A stretch of 14,479 bases of DNA from an uncultured Clostridia bacterium. GTDB lineage: Bacteria; Bacillota; Clostridia; Oscillospirales; Ruminococcaceae. Both the position numbers and the translations under genes were made by a program. The stretch is taken from NCBI GenBank assembly GCA_937893735.1, contig CALBGD010000033.1, positions 1-14,479 on the forward strand. The letters run 5' to 3'. The notes below the pieces were generated by a model, which saw only the letters and a list, made by a program, of their open reading frames with translations, did no database searches and was not told the DNA's origin. Shown here in pieces: positions 1-7,793 of the stretch; position 1 is the stretch's first letter, and the number at the start of each line of letters is the position of its first letter.

Positions 1-774
1 GCGGCGTTGATCACCGTGGCTGTCCTTGTGTTCCTGATCGGCTATATCCTGGTCAACGGCATCCCCAACCTCAAGCCGTCCCTGTTTGAGTGGACCTATA
101 ATTCCGAAAACGTATCCCTGATGCCTGCGCTCATCAATACCATTTTAATGACGGCGTTCTCGCTGGCCATTGCCACACCGCTGGGCATTTTTGCGGCGGT
201 CTGGCTGGTGGAATACGCCAAGCGCGGCAGCAAGCTGGTCAAGGTGGTGCGCATCACCACGGAAACATTGCAGGGCATCCCCTCCATCGTGTACGGCCTG
301 TTTGGCATGCTGTTCTTTGTCACCCAGCTGCACTGGGGCTACTCGCTGATCGCCGGTGCGTTCACGCTGGCCATCATGGTGCTGCCGGTCATCATGCGTA
401 CCACCGAGGAAGCGCTGCTGGCTGTGCCGGATTCTTACCGCGAAGGCAGCTTTGGCCTGGGTGCAGGCAAGCTGCGCACCGTGTTTACCATCGTGCTGCC
501 CAGCGCCATGCCGGGCATCCTGTCCGGCGTGATTTTGGCAACGGGCCGCATTGTGGGCGAAACCGCCGCCCTGATCTACACGGCCAGCACCGTTGCCGCC
601 GTGCCCACCAGCGTGTTCAGCTCCACCCGCACCCTTGCCACCCATATGTACCTGCTTTCCAACGAAGGCCTGCACATCAACGAAACCTATGGCACCGCTG
701 TGGTGCTGCTGATCCTGGTGCTGCTCATCAACAGCCTGTCCAGCTTTATTGCCGGCCGCCTTGCCAAAAAGTAA
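1..774 (+). CDS. pstA: Phosphate ABC transporter permease PstA (5' partial)
   Basis: This is the inner-membrane permease subunit that, with PstC, forms the channel of the high-affinity phosphate importer PstSCAB. The reading frame is open from base 1, so the gene begins outside the window. The TTG at 7 is an internal leucine rather than a start, and I estimate 25-40 N-terminal residues are missing. About six hydrophobic segments are visible, from the first residues to a last one just before the C-terminal AGRLAKK. The cytoplasmic EAA loop that docks on PstB is present ([20 protein letters not shown], followed by a conserved LPSAMPGI). A gap of 19 nt separates it from pstB. All isoleucine codons are ATC or ATT and glycine is nearly always GGC, unlike phoU and later genes. 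Family assignment is secure; PstA rather than PstC rests on the adjacency to pstB and the sequence type. Confidence 0.93.
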   Translation, partial: AALITVAVLVFLIGYILVNGIPNLKPSLFEWTYNSENVSLMPALINTILMTAFSLAIATPLGIFAAVWLVEYAKRGSKLVKVVRITTETLQGIPSIVYGLFGMLFFVTQLHWGYSLIAGAFTLAIMVLPVIMRTTEEALLAVPDSYREGSFGLGAGKLRTVFTIVLPSAMPGILSGVILATGRIVGETAALIYTASTVAAVPTSVFSSTRTLATHMYLLSNEGLHINETYGTAVVLLILVLLINSLSSFIAGRLAKK

Positions 775-793
775 TGCCGAAAGGAACTGCACG

Positions 794-1546
794 ATGAATA
801 AATTTGAAGTAAAAAACATGGATCTGTATTACGGCAGCTTCCATGCACTGAAAAATATCAACATTGCCATCCCTGAAAAAGAGATCACAGCGTTCATCGG
901 CCCTTCCGGCTGCGGCAAGTCCACTTTCTTAAAAAGCCTGAACCGCATGAACGACCTGGTGGAAGGCTGCCGCATCTCCGGCGATATCCTGCTGGACGGC
1001 GTGGATATCTATAAAGATAAGATGGATGTCAACGTGCTGCGCAAGCGGGTGGGCATGGTGTTCCAGAAGCCCAACCCTTTCCCGATGAGCATTTATGATA
1101 ACATCGCCTACGGCCCCCGCACCCACGGCGTGCGCAGTAAGGCGCAGCTGGATGAAATTGTGGAAAAAAGCCTGCGCGGCGCGGCGATCTGGGACGAAGT
1201 GAAGGACCGCCTGAACAAAAGCGCGCTGGGCATGTCCGGCGGCCAGCAGCAGCGCCTGTGCATTGCCCGCGCCCTGGCCGTGGAGCCGGAAGTCCTGCTG
1301 ATGGACGAGCCGACCTCCGCGCTGGACCCTATTTCCACTTCCAAGATAGAAGACCTTGCAATTGAGCTGAAAAAGGAGTATACTATTGTTATGGTAACTC
1401 ATAATATGCAGCAGGCGGCGAGAATCTCCGACAAGACGGCGTTCTTCCTGCTGGGCGAGGTCGTTGAATACGCAGACACTGACGTCATCTTCTCCAACCC
1501 GCAGGATCAGCGGACGGAGGACTACATAACCGGACGCTTCGGCTGA
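794..1546 (+). CDS. pstB: Phosphate ABC transporter ATP-binding protein PstB
   Basis: This is the cytoplasmic ATPase that powers phosphate import, at 250 aa the usual family length. The ATG at 794 is chosen because an AAAGGAA Shine-Dalgarno lies about 8 nt upstream; the open frame extends back to 749 but overlaps pstA and lacks homology. Visible motifs are Walker [10 protein letters not shown] (36-44), Q-loop Q91 in a PstB-typical [15 protein letters not shown] stretch, signature MSGGQQQR (147-154), Walker B VLLMDEP (167-173), the D-loop SALDP and switch His203. The protein is intact, but codon use changes within the gene: codons before about 178 resemble pstA (ATC, GGC, CTG), and codons after use ATA, AGA, GTA and ACT. 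The junction falls in the very conserved Walker B/D-loop. See the separate entries for the junction and for a promoter-like sequence in the 3' part. Confidence 0.97.
   Translation: MNKFEVKNMDLYYGSFHALKNINIAIPEKEITAFIGPSGCGKSTFLKSLNRMNDLVEGCRISGDILLDGVDIYKDKMDVNVLRKRVGMVFQKPNPFPMSIYDNIAYGPRTHGVRSKAQLDEIVEKSLRGAAIWDEVKDRLNKSALGMSGGQQQRLCIARALAVEPEVLLMDEPTSALDPISTSKIEDLAIELKKEYTIVMVTHNMQQAARISDKTAFFLLGEVVEYADTDVIFSNPQDQRTEDYITGRFG
1310..1350. other. Compositional junction inside pstB
   Basis: Codon usage switches here. Upstream (1-1330) I find no in-frame ATA codon in pstA or pstB. The first is codon 185 (AAG ATA GAA, near 1346), after which ATA is common in phoU, the response regulator and the kinase. 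AGA first appears near 1420. The switch coincides with the nucleotide-conserved Walker B/D-loop of an ABC ATPase, where homologous recombination or misassembly between related species is most likely. The sequence alone cannot distinguish these two. Confidence 0.6.
1356..1384 (+). promoter_or_regulatory. Candidate internal promoter for phoU-phoP-phoR
   Basis: TTGCAA (1356-1361) and TATACT (1379-1384) are separated by exactly 17 nt, matching a sigma-A promoter at 4/6 and 5/6 positions. It lies inside the 3' part of pstB, about 175 nt before phoU. The codons here (TAT ACT ATT GTT ATG GTA ACT CAT) are more AT-rich than either flank, although the protein could be coded with GC-rich synonyms. It could uncouple the regulators from the transporter. 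Promoter-like hexamers inside genes are often not functional. Confidence 0.3.
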
Positions 1547-1560
1547 TTTGGAGGTATATT

Positions 1561-2223
1561 ATGAGAAACCGCTTTGACGAACAGCTCGAACAGCTAAACG
1601 TTGAGCTCATCAAGATGGGCGCGCTCTGCGAGGAAAGCATAGCCTGCGCAGTAAAGGCGCTGTTCGACGAAAAGACCGAGGAGATGATCTCTAAGGTAAA
1701 CGACAACGAAGAAGAAACCGACCACATGGAGCATGATATCGAGGCGCTGTGCATGAAGCTCCTGCTGCACCAGCAGCCCGTTGCGCGCGACCTGCGCAGC
1801 GTATCCTCCGCGCTGAAGATGATCTCCGACATGGAGCGCATCGGCGACCAGTCGCAGGATATCGCTGAGATAGCAGGATTCGTGCACTCCACGGAGCTCA
1901 CCGGAAAGGTGCACATTTCCGATATGGCGAACGAGGCTATCAGCATGGTGACGATGAGCGTGGATTCCTTCGTGAAGAAGGACGTGAAGCTCGCGCAGCA
2001 GGCGATAGCCGCCGACGACACCGTTGACCAGCTTTTCCTGAAGGTCAAGGAGGAGCTCATCGAGCTGGTACGCGGGGATTCAGACGAAGCAGAGTACTTC
2101 ATGGACCTGCTGATGGCGGCAAAGTACCTCGAAAGGATCGCCGATCATGCAACTAATATTGCAGAATGGGTGGTATACTCCATAACCGGAGAACGCTGGC
2201 CCACATACCACGAAAGAGAGTGA
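1561..2223 (+). CDS. phoU: Phosphate signalling/transport accessory protein PhoU
   Basis: This is the cytoplasmic PhoU, which transmits the state of the Pst transporter to the PhoR kinase and dampens phosphate uptake. It has 220 aa, normal for the family, with two three-helix repeats. The first contains HQQPVARDLR (70-79) and the metal-binding acidic motif DMERIGDQSQD (90-100). The second contains the matching YLERIADHATNIAEWV (189-204). The ATG at 1561 is preceded by GGAGG (1550-1554) with 6-nt spacing, and pstB stops 14 nt upstream. The stop lies only 5 nt before the response-regulator ATG, so the two are probably co-translated. Codon use (ATA, GGA) differs from pstA and the start of pstB and matches the downstream genes. 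Confidence 0.95.
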   Translation: MRNRFDEQLEQLNVELIKMGALCEESIACAVKALFDEKTEEMISKVNDNEEETDHMEHDIEALCMKLLLHQQPVARDLRSVSSALKMISDMERIGDQSQDIAEIAGFVHSTELTGKVHISDMANEAISMVTMSVDSFVKKDVKLAQQAIAADDTVDQLFLKVKEELIELVRGDSDEAEYFMDLLMAAKYLERIADHATNIAEWVVYSITGERWPTYHERE

Positions 2224-2228
2224 ACGAC

Positions 2229-2900
2229 ATGGTTTATATGCTGGAGGACGACGCAAATATAAGGAACTTCGTGCTGTACGCACTGAATAATTCCGGGCTG
2301 GAGGCAAAGGGCTTCGAGCGCCCCTCTGAATTCTGGGAGGCGCTTAAAGAGGAGGAGCCGTCGGTGCTCCTGCTGGATATAATGCTCCCGGACGAGGACG
2401 GACTTTCCGTTCTGGCAAAGCTCCGCGCAAATCCGGAGCACGCCTCACTGCCGGTGATAATGCTCACCGCAAAGGGCACGGAATACGATAAGGTGATAGG
2501 GCTTGACAGCGGCGCGGACGACTACGTTGCAAAGCCCTTCGGCACGATGGAGCTTATCTCCCGGATAAAGGCGCTGCTGCGCCGCACCGCCTCCAACAGC
2601 ACGGTGGAATATTCCGTGGGAGGGCTTTACGTCAACACCTCGAAGCATATCGTAAAGGTGAACGGCGAGGAAGTCCAGCTCACCTATAAGGAATTTGAGC
2701 TGCTGTGCCTGCTGCTGGAAAACATGGGCACGGTGCTTTCCCGTGAGAAAATAATCTCCAAGGTATGGGGCTACGACTTTGACGGCGAGAGCCGCACCGT
2801 TGACGTACATATCAGGACTCTCCGCCTTAAGCTCGGCGAATGCGGCGGCATGATAGAGACTGTCCGCGGCATAGGCTACAAGGCTGTTGACATAAGCTGA
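2229..2900 (+). CDS. phoP: Phosphate response regulator, OmpR/PhoB family (PhoP/PhoB)
   Basis: This is a DNA-binding response regulator of 223 aa, expected to activate phosphate-starvation genes, including the pst operon, when phosphorylated by the adjacent kinase. The receiver domain (1-115) has the acidic pair E6/D7/D8, phosphoacceptor D50 in LLLDIMLPDEDG, T80 and K102 in the KPF motif. The C-terminal winged helix (about 128-222) ends in RTVDVHIRTLRLKLG and TVRGIGYK, typical of PhoB/OmpR. I place the start at ATG 2229; the frame is open back to 2166 but would overlap phoU by 58 nt. A purine-rich GAAAGAGAG at the end of phoU is the likely ribosome site. The phosphate role is inferred from the position between phoU and a PhoR-like kinase. 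Confidence 0.92.
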   Translation: MVYMLEDDANIRNFVLYALNNSGLEAKGFERPSEFWEALKEEEPSVLLLDIMLPDEDGLSVLAKLRANPEHASLPVIMLTAKGTEYDKVIGLDSGADDYVAKPFGTMELISRIKALLRRTASNSTVEYSVGGLYVNTSKHIVKVNGEEVQLTYKEFELLCLLLENMGTVLSREKIISKVWGYDFDGESRTVDVHIRTLRLKLGECGGMIETVRGIGYKAVDIS

Positions 2901-2911
2901 CGGAGGACGAG

Positions 2912-4600
2912 ATGACTAAACGAATTTTCGGCGGCGCCTTTCTGGTGTCGCTCATCGCGATTCTGTCGGCGGTGGCTCTGGTGCTCGGCATCGCCTACAA
3001 CAAGGAGCAGGACGTTTTCAGAACTCAGCTTGAACAGCAGGCTATGCTTCTTGCGGCTACAATGGACAGCACCGACCCCGCCACGGACGTAGAGAGCCTT
3101 AAAAAGCTCAGCGCCGACATACACGGAACCTTTGAAAACCGCATAACCTACATCGGCGCGGACGGCACAGTGCTCTACGACAACAAGGCGGATATCTCCA
3201 CGATGGGAAACCACCTCAACCGTGAGGAAGTCGTCGCCGCCAAGAACTCCGGGACTGGAACGGCGGTGCGCACCAGCTACACCGTTTCGGAAATGTCGGT
3301 TTACTGCGCGAGGGTCATCGGATACGACTGCGTTGTGCGCGTTTCCGGCACGATGGACACTGTTTTCGCCAGAATGGCGGGAATGTGGTGGGAGATCCTT
3401 CTCGTTATCATCGCGACTGCGCTGGTTTCCGTCGGAGTTGCCGCGCTGGTCGCTAAAGCAATAGTAAAGCCTATTAACAGCATAGACCTGAAAAATCCCG
3501 ATATCTCCGAAAGCTATGGCGAGATAGCCCCGCTGCTTCACCGCATAACCGAGCAGAACCGAGAGATAGACCAGAAGATCTCCGAGCTCACCCGCAGCCG
3601 CAAGGAATTCTCCCTGATAACCGAGAACATGAGCGAGGGCTTCATCATCACCGACAGCCGCACGGAGGTGCTTTCCTACAACACGGCGGCGCTGAATATC
3701 CTCGGCTCCGGATTCACCGGCGACAGCAGGAGCGTGCTTGTACTTAACCGAAGCGAAGCGTTCAGGAATGCGGTTGAATCCGCGCTGAACGGAAAGCGCA
3801 GCGAAGTGAACCTCAACATCTCAGAGAAGATATATCAGGTCATCGCGACCCCGGTAATGACGGACGGAGCAGTCAGCGGCGCGGTAATAATCATTCTTGA
3901 TATAACCGAAAAGGAGAGTCGCGAGGAGCTCCGCAGGGAGTTCACTTCCAATGTATCGCATGAGCTGAAAACGCCGCTCACGACAATTTACGGCATATCG
4001 GATATGCTGGTCGGCGGCATAGTAAAGCCGGAGGACATCACGGGCTTCGCCAAGAATATCCGCGACGAAGCCGGACGACTCATCACGCTGATTCAGGATA
4101 TCATAAAATTATCGCAGCTCGATGAAAACAATTTCACCGACCGCGCCGAGAAAACCGACCTGCTTGCCGTTGCCGAGATAGCTGCGGAAAGGCTTGCTCC
4201 CGCCGCGGAAAAGAAGCACGTCACCATCTCCGTCACCGGCGAAAAGGCGGAGTACACCGGAATAACGTCAGTGCTTGAGGAAATTATCTACAACCTGATA
4301 GACAACGCCGTGAAGTACAACAAGCAGGGCGGCAGAGCTGATATAGACGTCCGGAACAACGCGGACAGCGTAGTGATAACAGTGTCCGATACAGGAATAG
4401 GTATCCCGGCGGACAGCACAGACCGCATTTTTGAGCGGTTCTACCGGGTGGACAAGAGCCACTCACGCACGATAGGCGGCACCGGGCTGGGGCTTTCCAT
4501 CGTAAAACACGGGGTGCTGCTGCACGGCGGAACCATCTCAGTAAAGAGCACCGAGGGCTGCGGAACTACATTCACGCTGACCCTCCCGAAAAAGGCATAA
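2912..4600 (+). CDS. phoR: Phosphate sensor histidine kinase PhoR (PAS, HisKA, HATPase)
   Basis: This is a membrane histidine kinase of 562 aa. It has TM1 (about 8-29), an extracytoplasmic PAS/Cache-like sensor of about 125 residues (TYIGADGTVLYDN at 79-91), TM2 (about 158-183), a degenerate HAMP-like linker (184-225) and a cytoplasmic PAS (about 232-330). These are followed by HisKA with phospho-acceptor H350 in VSHELKTPL and an HATPase domain with N-box N465, G1 DTGIGIP (493-499), F-box RIFERFYRVDKSHS and G2 GGTGLGLS (522-529). All catalytic motifs are intact. The ATG at 2912 follows GGAGGA (2902-2907), 11 nt after the regulator stop, so the pair is an operonic two-component system. In this family PhoU and the Pst transporter, rather than direct phosphate binding, usually set the signal. 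A strong terminator follows. Confidence 0.93.
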   Translation: MTKRIFGGAFLVSLIAILSAVALVLGIAYNKEQDVFRTQLEQQAMLLAATMDSTDPATDVESLKKLSADIHGTFENRITYIGADGTVLYDNKADISTMGNHLNREEVVAAKNSGTGTAVRTSYTVSEMSVYCARVIGYDCVVRVSGTMDTVFARMAGMWWEILLVIIATALVSVGVAALVAKAIVKPINSIDLKNPDISESYGEIAPLLHRITEQNREIDQKISELTRSRKEFSLITENMSEGFIITDSRTEVLSYNTAALNILGSGFTGDSRSVLVLNRSEAFRNAVESALNGKRSEVNLNISEKIYQVIATPVMTDGAVSGAVIIILDITEKESREELRREFTSNVSHELKTPLTTIYGISDMLVGGIVKPEDITGFAKNIRDEAGRLITLIQDIIKLSQLDENNFTDRAEKTDLLAVAEIAAERLAPAAEKKHVTISVTGEKAEYTGITSVLEEIIYNLIDNAVKYNKQGGRADIDVRNNADSVVITVSDTGIGIPADSTDRIFERFYRVDKSHSRTIGGTGLGLSIVKHGVLLHGGTISVKSTEGCGTTFTLTLPKKA

Positions 4601-4605
4601 AATAT

Positions 4606-4640
4606 AACCCCGGTTCCAATGCGGAATCGGGGTTTCCTTT
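4606..4640. terminator. Bidirectional rho-independent terminator (phoR / MATE)
   Basis: A 12-bp hairpin has arms at 4606-4617 and 4623-4634, with one G-U pair and the 5-nt loop AATGC, and is followed by a T-rich run (TTTCCTTTATT). It begins 6 nt after the phoR stop. On the minus strand the same stem, just past the MATE stop, is followed by an A/T-rich stretch, so it probably ends both convergent units. Confidence 0.85.
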
Positions 4641-6081
4641 ATTCTGTTTCAGAATCTGAGCCAGCGCTGATGCTGTCTATCTGTTCGATTTTTTCCTTTA
4701 TCTCAGCGAGCTCCTCTTCGATTCCGGCATTCACAGCGCTGCGGGCTTTCAGCTTCTTCGTCCATATCCCGGACTTGTAGAATGCAACAGACATCACCGT
4801 AGCGACCGCCCATGCTCCCGGCCATGAGTACCATATGCCAACAACATCGTTCATCGCGTTTGACAGTATCGCGGCAAGCACCACGCGGAGTATCAGGTCG
4901 GTGAACGTTGCCGCCATGAAGCAGCCCATGCTCTCGCTGCCGCGGAGAACTCCGTCGCAGAGGAGTTTCAGGCACACTACAAAGTAGAACGGAGCCACTA
5001 TCCGCAGGAACTGCGTTCCGGTGTCCAGCGCGAGCTGCGAGCTGTCCTCGTTCATGAACAGCGACAGAAGCTGCTGGTTGAGTATAAAGAACAGCAGGAA
5101 GAACACCAGAGCCGTTGCCAGCGAAAACAGCAGCACCGACCGGAATCCCTGCTTTATGCGCTCCGGCTTGTTCGCGCCGATGTTCTGCGCCGTGAAGCTG
5201 GACATTCCGTTGCCGATGGTGGTGAAGCAGGTTATCGCAAATGTGTTCAGCTTTATCGCCGCAGAATATCCCGCAACTATCGCCGAGGAGCCGAAGCCGT
5301 TCACCATGTACTGAATGAACAGGTTTCCGACCGAGATAAAGCTCTGCTGGAGCACGCTGGGCACTGCGACCTTGGATATCTCCAGCAGCTCGCTTCCGCT
5401 GAACAGCTTTCCGCCCTTTATCTGCATGGACTTCACACGGCGGAACAGCAGGAACAGCGCGAGGATACAAGCCGCTCCCTGAGCCGCGAACGTAGCCCAC
5501 GCCGCGCCGGCGACTCCCATTTTCAGCGGGATTATCAGGATACAGTCGAGGATAACGTTGCCGACCGAGCTTCCTATCAGCAGGTAAAGCGGGGTCTTGC
5601 TGTCGCCGAGGCTGTTGAAGATACCCGTCACTACATTATAAAGGAACAGGAACACGAATCCGCCCGTGTAAATCATGAGGTAAAGGCAGCCATCGTCAAA
5701 GATGTTCTCCGGGGTCTGCACCCACTGCATGAAAAGCCCGCTGAACAGCACTCCCACAACGGTCAGCACCACGGAAAGCACAGTCCCCGCGATAAGAGAC
5801 GTGGAAATGCAGGTCTTGGTCATCTGCATATTTCCCGAGCCGAAATGCTTGCTTATGACTACCGAGCAGCCTATCTGGCAGCCCACCGCCACCGCCATGA
5901 ATATCATGGTTATCGGGTAGCTGGCTCCTATCGCCGCAAGGGCGTCCTCCCCCGCGAATTTTCCCGCGATAACGCTGTCCGCGATGTTGTACATCTGCTG
6001 GAACATCACGCTGATGAACAGCGGTATCGTGAACATTATCAGCGATTTTCCAGGACTTCCAATAGTCAGGTCTTTGTTCAT
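4639..6081 (-). CDS. MATE family multidrug/toxin efflux transporter
   Basis: This is a cation-coupled efflux pump of 480 aa, the usual MATE length, with about twelve hydrophobic segments in two homologous halves. The N-terminal half opens with the family signature region (PLFISVMFQQMYNIADSVI, then AIGASYP and FMAVAVGCQIGCSVVISKHFG). The second half starts near LLEISKVAVPSVLQQ, with a matching TAQNIGANKPERIKQGFR loop. The substrate cannot be told. The ATG at 6081 is preceded by GGAGGG (6088-6093, minus strand). About 40 residues after the last membrane segment are hydrophilic and strongly acidic (EEELAEIKEKIEQID, then SDSETE), probably a short cytoplasmic helix or coiled coil. The gene appears to be a single-gene unit with its own promoter (6114-6142) and a shared terminator. 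Confidence 0.93.
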   Translation of the reverse strand: MNKDLTIGSPGKSLIMFTIPLFISVMFQQMYNIADSVIAGKFAGEDALAAIGASYPITMIFMAVAVGCQIGCSVVISKHFGSGNMQMTKTCISTSLIAGTVLSVVLTVVGVLFSGLFMQWVQTPENIFDDGCLYLMIYTGGFVFLFLYNVVTGIFNSLGDSKTPLYLLIGSSVGNVILDCILIIPLKMGVAGAAWATFAAQGAACILALFLLFRRVKSMQIKGGKLFSGSELLEISKVAVPSVLQQSFISVGNLFIQYMVNGFGSSAIVAGYSAAIKLNTFAITCFTTIGNGMSSFTAQNIGANKPERIKQGFRSVLLFSLATALVFFLLFFILNQQLLSLFMNEDSSQLALDTGTQFLRIVAPFYFVVCLKLLCDGVLRGSESMGCFMAATFTDLILRVVLAAILSNAMNDVVGIWYSWPGAWAVATVMSVAFYKSGIWTKKLKARSAVNAGIEEELAEIKEKIEQIDSISAGSDSETE

Positions 6082-6113
6082 AGAGATCCCTCCAATTATA
6101 TTTCCAAAAATAG

Positions 6114-6142
6114 ATTATATCACAATTCTCCCGGCAAGTAAA
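6114..6142 (-). promoter_or_regulatory. Predicted sigma-A promoter of the MATE gene
   Basis: On the minus strand, TTTACT (6137-6142) and a perfect TATAAT (6114-6119) are separated by 17 nt, with TGTGA directly before the -10. The start of transcription would lie about 25-30 nt before the ATG. An imperfect palindrome CTTCC-TGCG-GGAAG (6143-6156) abuts the -35 and could be an operator, though it is short. Confidence 0.6.
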
Positions 6143-6204
6143 CTTCCTGCGGGAAGATTCGTCGTTTTTTGGGCAGATTTTGCATGAATAAGACAAAAAA
6201 ACAC

Positions 6205-6233
6205 TAGACAAATAAAAGTTTTTGTGATATCCT
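6205..6233 (+). promoter_or_regulatory. Predicted promoter of the isomerase-family gene
   Basis: TAGACA (6205-6210) and TATCCT (6228-6233) are separated by 17 nt in a very A/T-rich stretch. An overlapping TATAAA (6233-6238) is an alternative -10. A start near 6240 would give a leader of about 55 nt that contains the hairpin at 6250-6269. Confidence 0.45.
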
Positions 6234-6249
6234 ATAAACGTAAACATAA

Positions 6250-6269
6250 GGGGATACTGTGGTATTCCC
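6250..6269 (+). promoter_or_regulatory. Hairpin/inverted repeat in the 5' leader of the isomerase-family gene
   Basis: The sequence GGGGATAC-TGTG-GTATTCCC forms an 8-bp stem (one G-U pair) with a 4-nt loop. It sits between the predicted promoter and the ribosome site GAGGG (6285-6289). No U-tract follows, so it is not a terminator. It could be an operator for a repressor or a stabilising 5' mRNA structure; the sequence does not decide which. Confidence 0.4.
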
Positions 6270-6296
6270 GGAATATAAAACTGTGAGGGTAAATCA

Positions 6297-7775
6297 ATGA
6301 ACAACATTCCTGAAATCAAGCTCGGCATTGTTGCCGTATCCCGCGACTGTTTCCCCATCGCTTTATCTGAGAGCCGCCGCAAGGCTATCGTTTCCGCTTA
6401 CGGCGAGGGGATCTACGAATGTCCCGTTACGGTCGAGAACGAACTTGATATGCTCAAGGCTGTGGAGGACGTAAAGAAGGCAGAGTGCAACGCTTTAGTC
6501 GTTTTCCTCGGAAACTTCGGTCCTGAGACTCCTGAAACGCTTATCGCAAAGAACTTTGACGGTCCCTGCATGTTCGTTGCAGCGGCAGAGGGCGACGGCG
6601 ACATGATCAACGGCAGAGGCGACGCTTACTGCGGTATGCTCAACTGCTCGTACAACCTGGGCATGCGCCATCTCAAGGGCTTCATTCCCGAATACCCCGT
6701 TGGAACCGCCGATGACATCGTTAAGATGATCAAGGACTTCGTTCCCGTTGCAAGAGCCATCGTTGGCATCAAGAACCTAAAGATCATCACTTTCGGTCCC
6801 CGTCCGCAGGACTTCTTCGCCTGCAACGCTCCCATCAAGGGCTTATATGAGCTGGGCGTTGAGATCGAGGAAAACTCCGAGCTCGACCTGCTCGTTTCTT
6901 TCAAGGAACATGAGAACGACCCCAGAATCGACGACGTATGCGCCGATATGGCAAAGGAAATGGGCGAGGGCAACTACTACTCCGACCTGAACAAGCGTAT
7001 GGCTCAGTTCGAGCTCACCCTTTTAGACTGGGCAGAGAACCACAAGGGCTCCAAGAAGTACGTTGCATTCGCCGACAAGTGCTGGCCCGCATTCCCCTCT
7101 CAGTTCGGCTTTGAGCCCTGCTATGTAAACAGCCGTCTTGTAAGCCGCGGAATCCCCGTATCCTGCGAGGTCGATATCTACGGCGCATTAAGCGAATTCA
7201 TCGGTATCTGCATTTCCGCTGACGCTGTTACACTGCTTGATATCAACAACTCCGTTCCTAAGTACATCTACGACGAGGACATCAAGGGCAAGTACAACTA
7301 CTCCCTTACCGATACATTCATGGGCTTCCACTGCGGAAATACTCCTGAGTGCAAGATGTGCTCCAACCGTGCGGTCAAGTATCAGCTTATCCAGCACCGC
7401 TTACTCGAACCCGCTGGCAGCGACCCTGACTTCACAAGAGGCACCCTCGAGGGCGACATCGCAGCAAGCGACGTTACATTCTACCGCTTACAGTGCGACA
7501 GCGAGGGAACACTCCGGGCATATATCGCAGAGGGCGAGATTCTTGACGTTCCTACACGCTCTTTCGGTGGTATCGGTATCTTCGCAATTCCTGAGATGGG
7601 ACGCTTCTACCGTCACGTTTTAGTTGAAAAGCGTTATCCGCACCACGGCGCAGTTGCATTCGGCCACTACGGAAAGCTGCTCTTCGACCTCTTCCGTTAC
7701 CTCGGAATCAAGGACATCGGATTCAACCAGCCCGCTGGTATGCTCTATCCGACTGAGAACCCCTTTGTAAAGTAA
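6297..7775 (+). CDS. L-fucose/L-arabinose isomerase family protein
   Basis: This is a cytosolic protein of 492 aa resembling the short L-fucose isomerase-like family (COG2407), enzymes that interconvert aldoses and ketoses with a divalent metal. Candidate metal ligands match the FucI pattern: E291 in SCEVDIYG, D315 in LLDINN and H457 in AVAFGHYGK. A cluster H345-C346-x5-C352-x2-C355 (FHCGNTPECKMC) is also present. It is shorter than E. coli FucI (about 590 aa). The ATG at 6297 follows GAGGG with 7-nt spacing. Codon use is strongly biased (ATC, AAC, GAC, GTT, GCA, no ATA seen), as in highly expressed genes, but with frequent TTA leucine. No kinase, aldolase or sugar transporter lies nearby, so the true substrate is open. 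It is a single-gene unit with its own promoter and terminator. Confidence 0.8.
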   Translation: MNNIPEIKLGIVAVSRDCFPIALSESRRKAIVSAYGEGIYECPVTVENELDMLKAVEDVKKAECNALVVFLGNFGPETPETLIAKNFDGPCMFVAAAEGDGDMINGRGDAYCGMLNCSYNLGMRHLKGFIPEYPVGTADDIVKMIKDFVPVARAIVGIKNLKIITFGPRPQDFFACNAPIKGLYELGVEIEENSELDLLVSFKEHENDPRIDDVCADMAKEMGEGNYYSDLNKRMAQFELTLLDWAENHKGSKKYVAFADKCWPAFPSQFGFEPCYVNSRLVSRGIPVSCEVDIYGALSEFIGICISADAVTLLDINNSVPKYIYDEDIKGKYNYSLTDTFMGFHCGNTPECKMCSNRAVKYQLIQHRLLEPAGSDPDFTRGTLEGDIAASDVTFYRLQCDSEGTLRAYIAEGEILDVPTRSFGGIGIFAIPEMGRFYRHVLVEKRYPHHGAVAFGHYGKLLFDLFRYLGIKDIGFNQPAGMLYPTENPFVK

Positions 7776-7793
7776 TTACATACTGACATTAAA

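Noticed and set aside
145..819. Long minus-strand open frame of 224 codons opposite pstA.
   Set aside because: It is rich in His, Gln, Gly and Ala in the pattern of a GC-rich reverse complement, has no recognisable domain and lies wholly opposite a well-conserved permease.
1315..1345. Possible frameshift or truncated pstB at the codon-usage switch.
   Set aside because: The reading frame and all ABC motifs run through the switch without interruption, so the protein is intact.
2876..3541. 221-codon minus-strand frame opposite phoR.
   Set aside because: Low-complexity His/Val/Arg-rich sequence opposite an intact kinase gene; no ribosome site or homology seen.
4703..5500. 265-codon minus-strand frame in another phase of the MATE gene.
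   Set aside because: The same strand encodes a full-length MATE protein with clear transmembrane segments; the alternative is rich in Arg, Gly and Ala and shows no motif.
6143..6156. Palindrome CTTCC-TGCG-GGAAG as a terminator or attachment site.
   Set aside because: The arms are only 5 bp and there is no U-tract; at most a weak operator next to the MATE -35.
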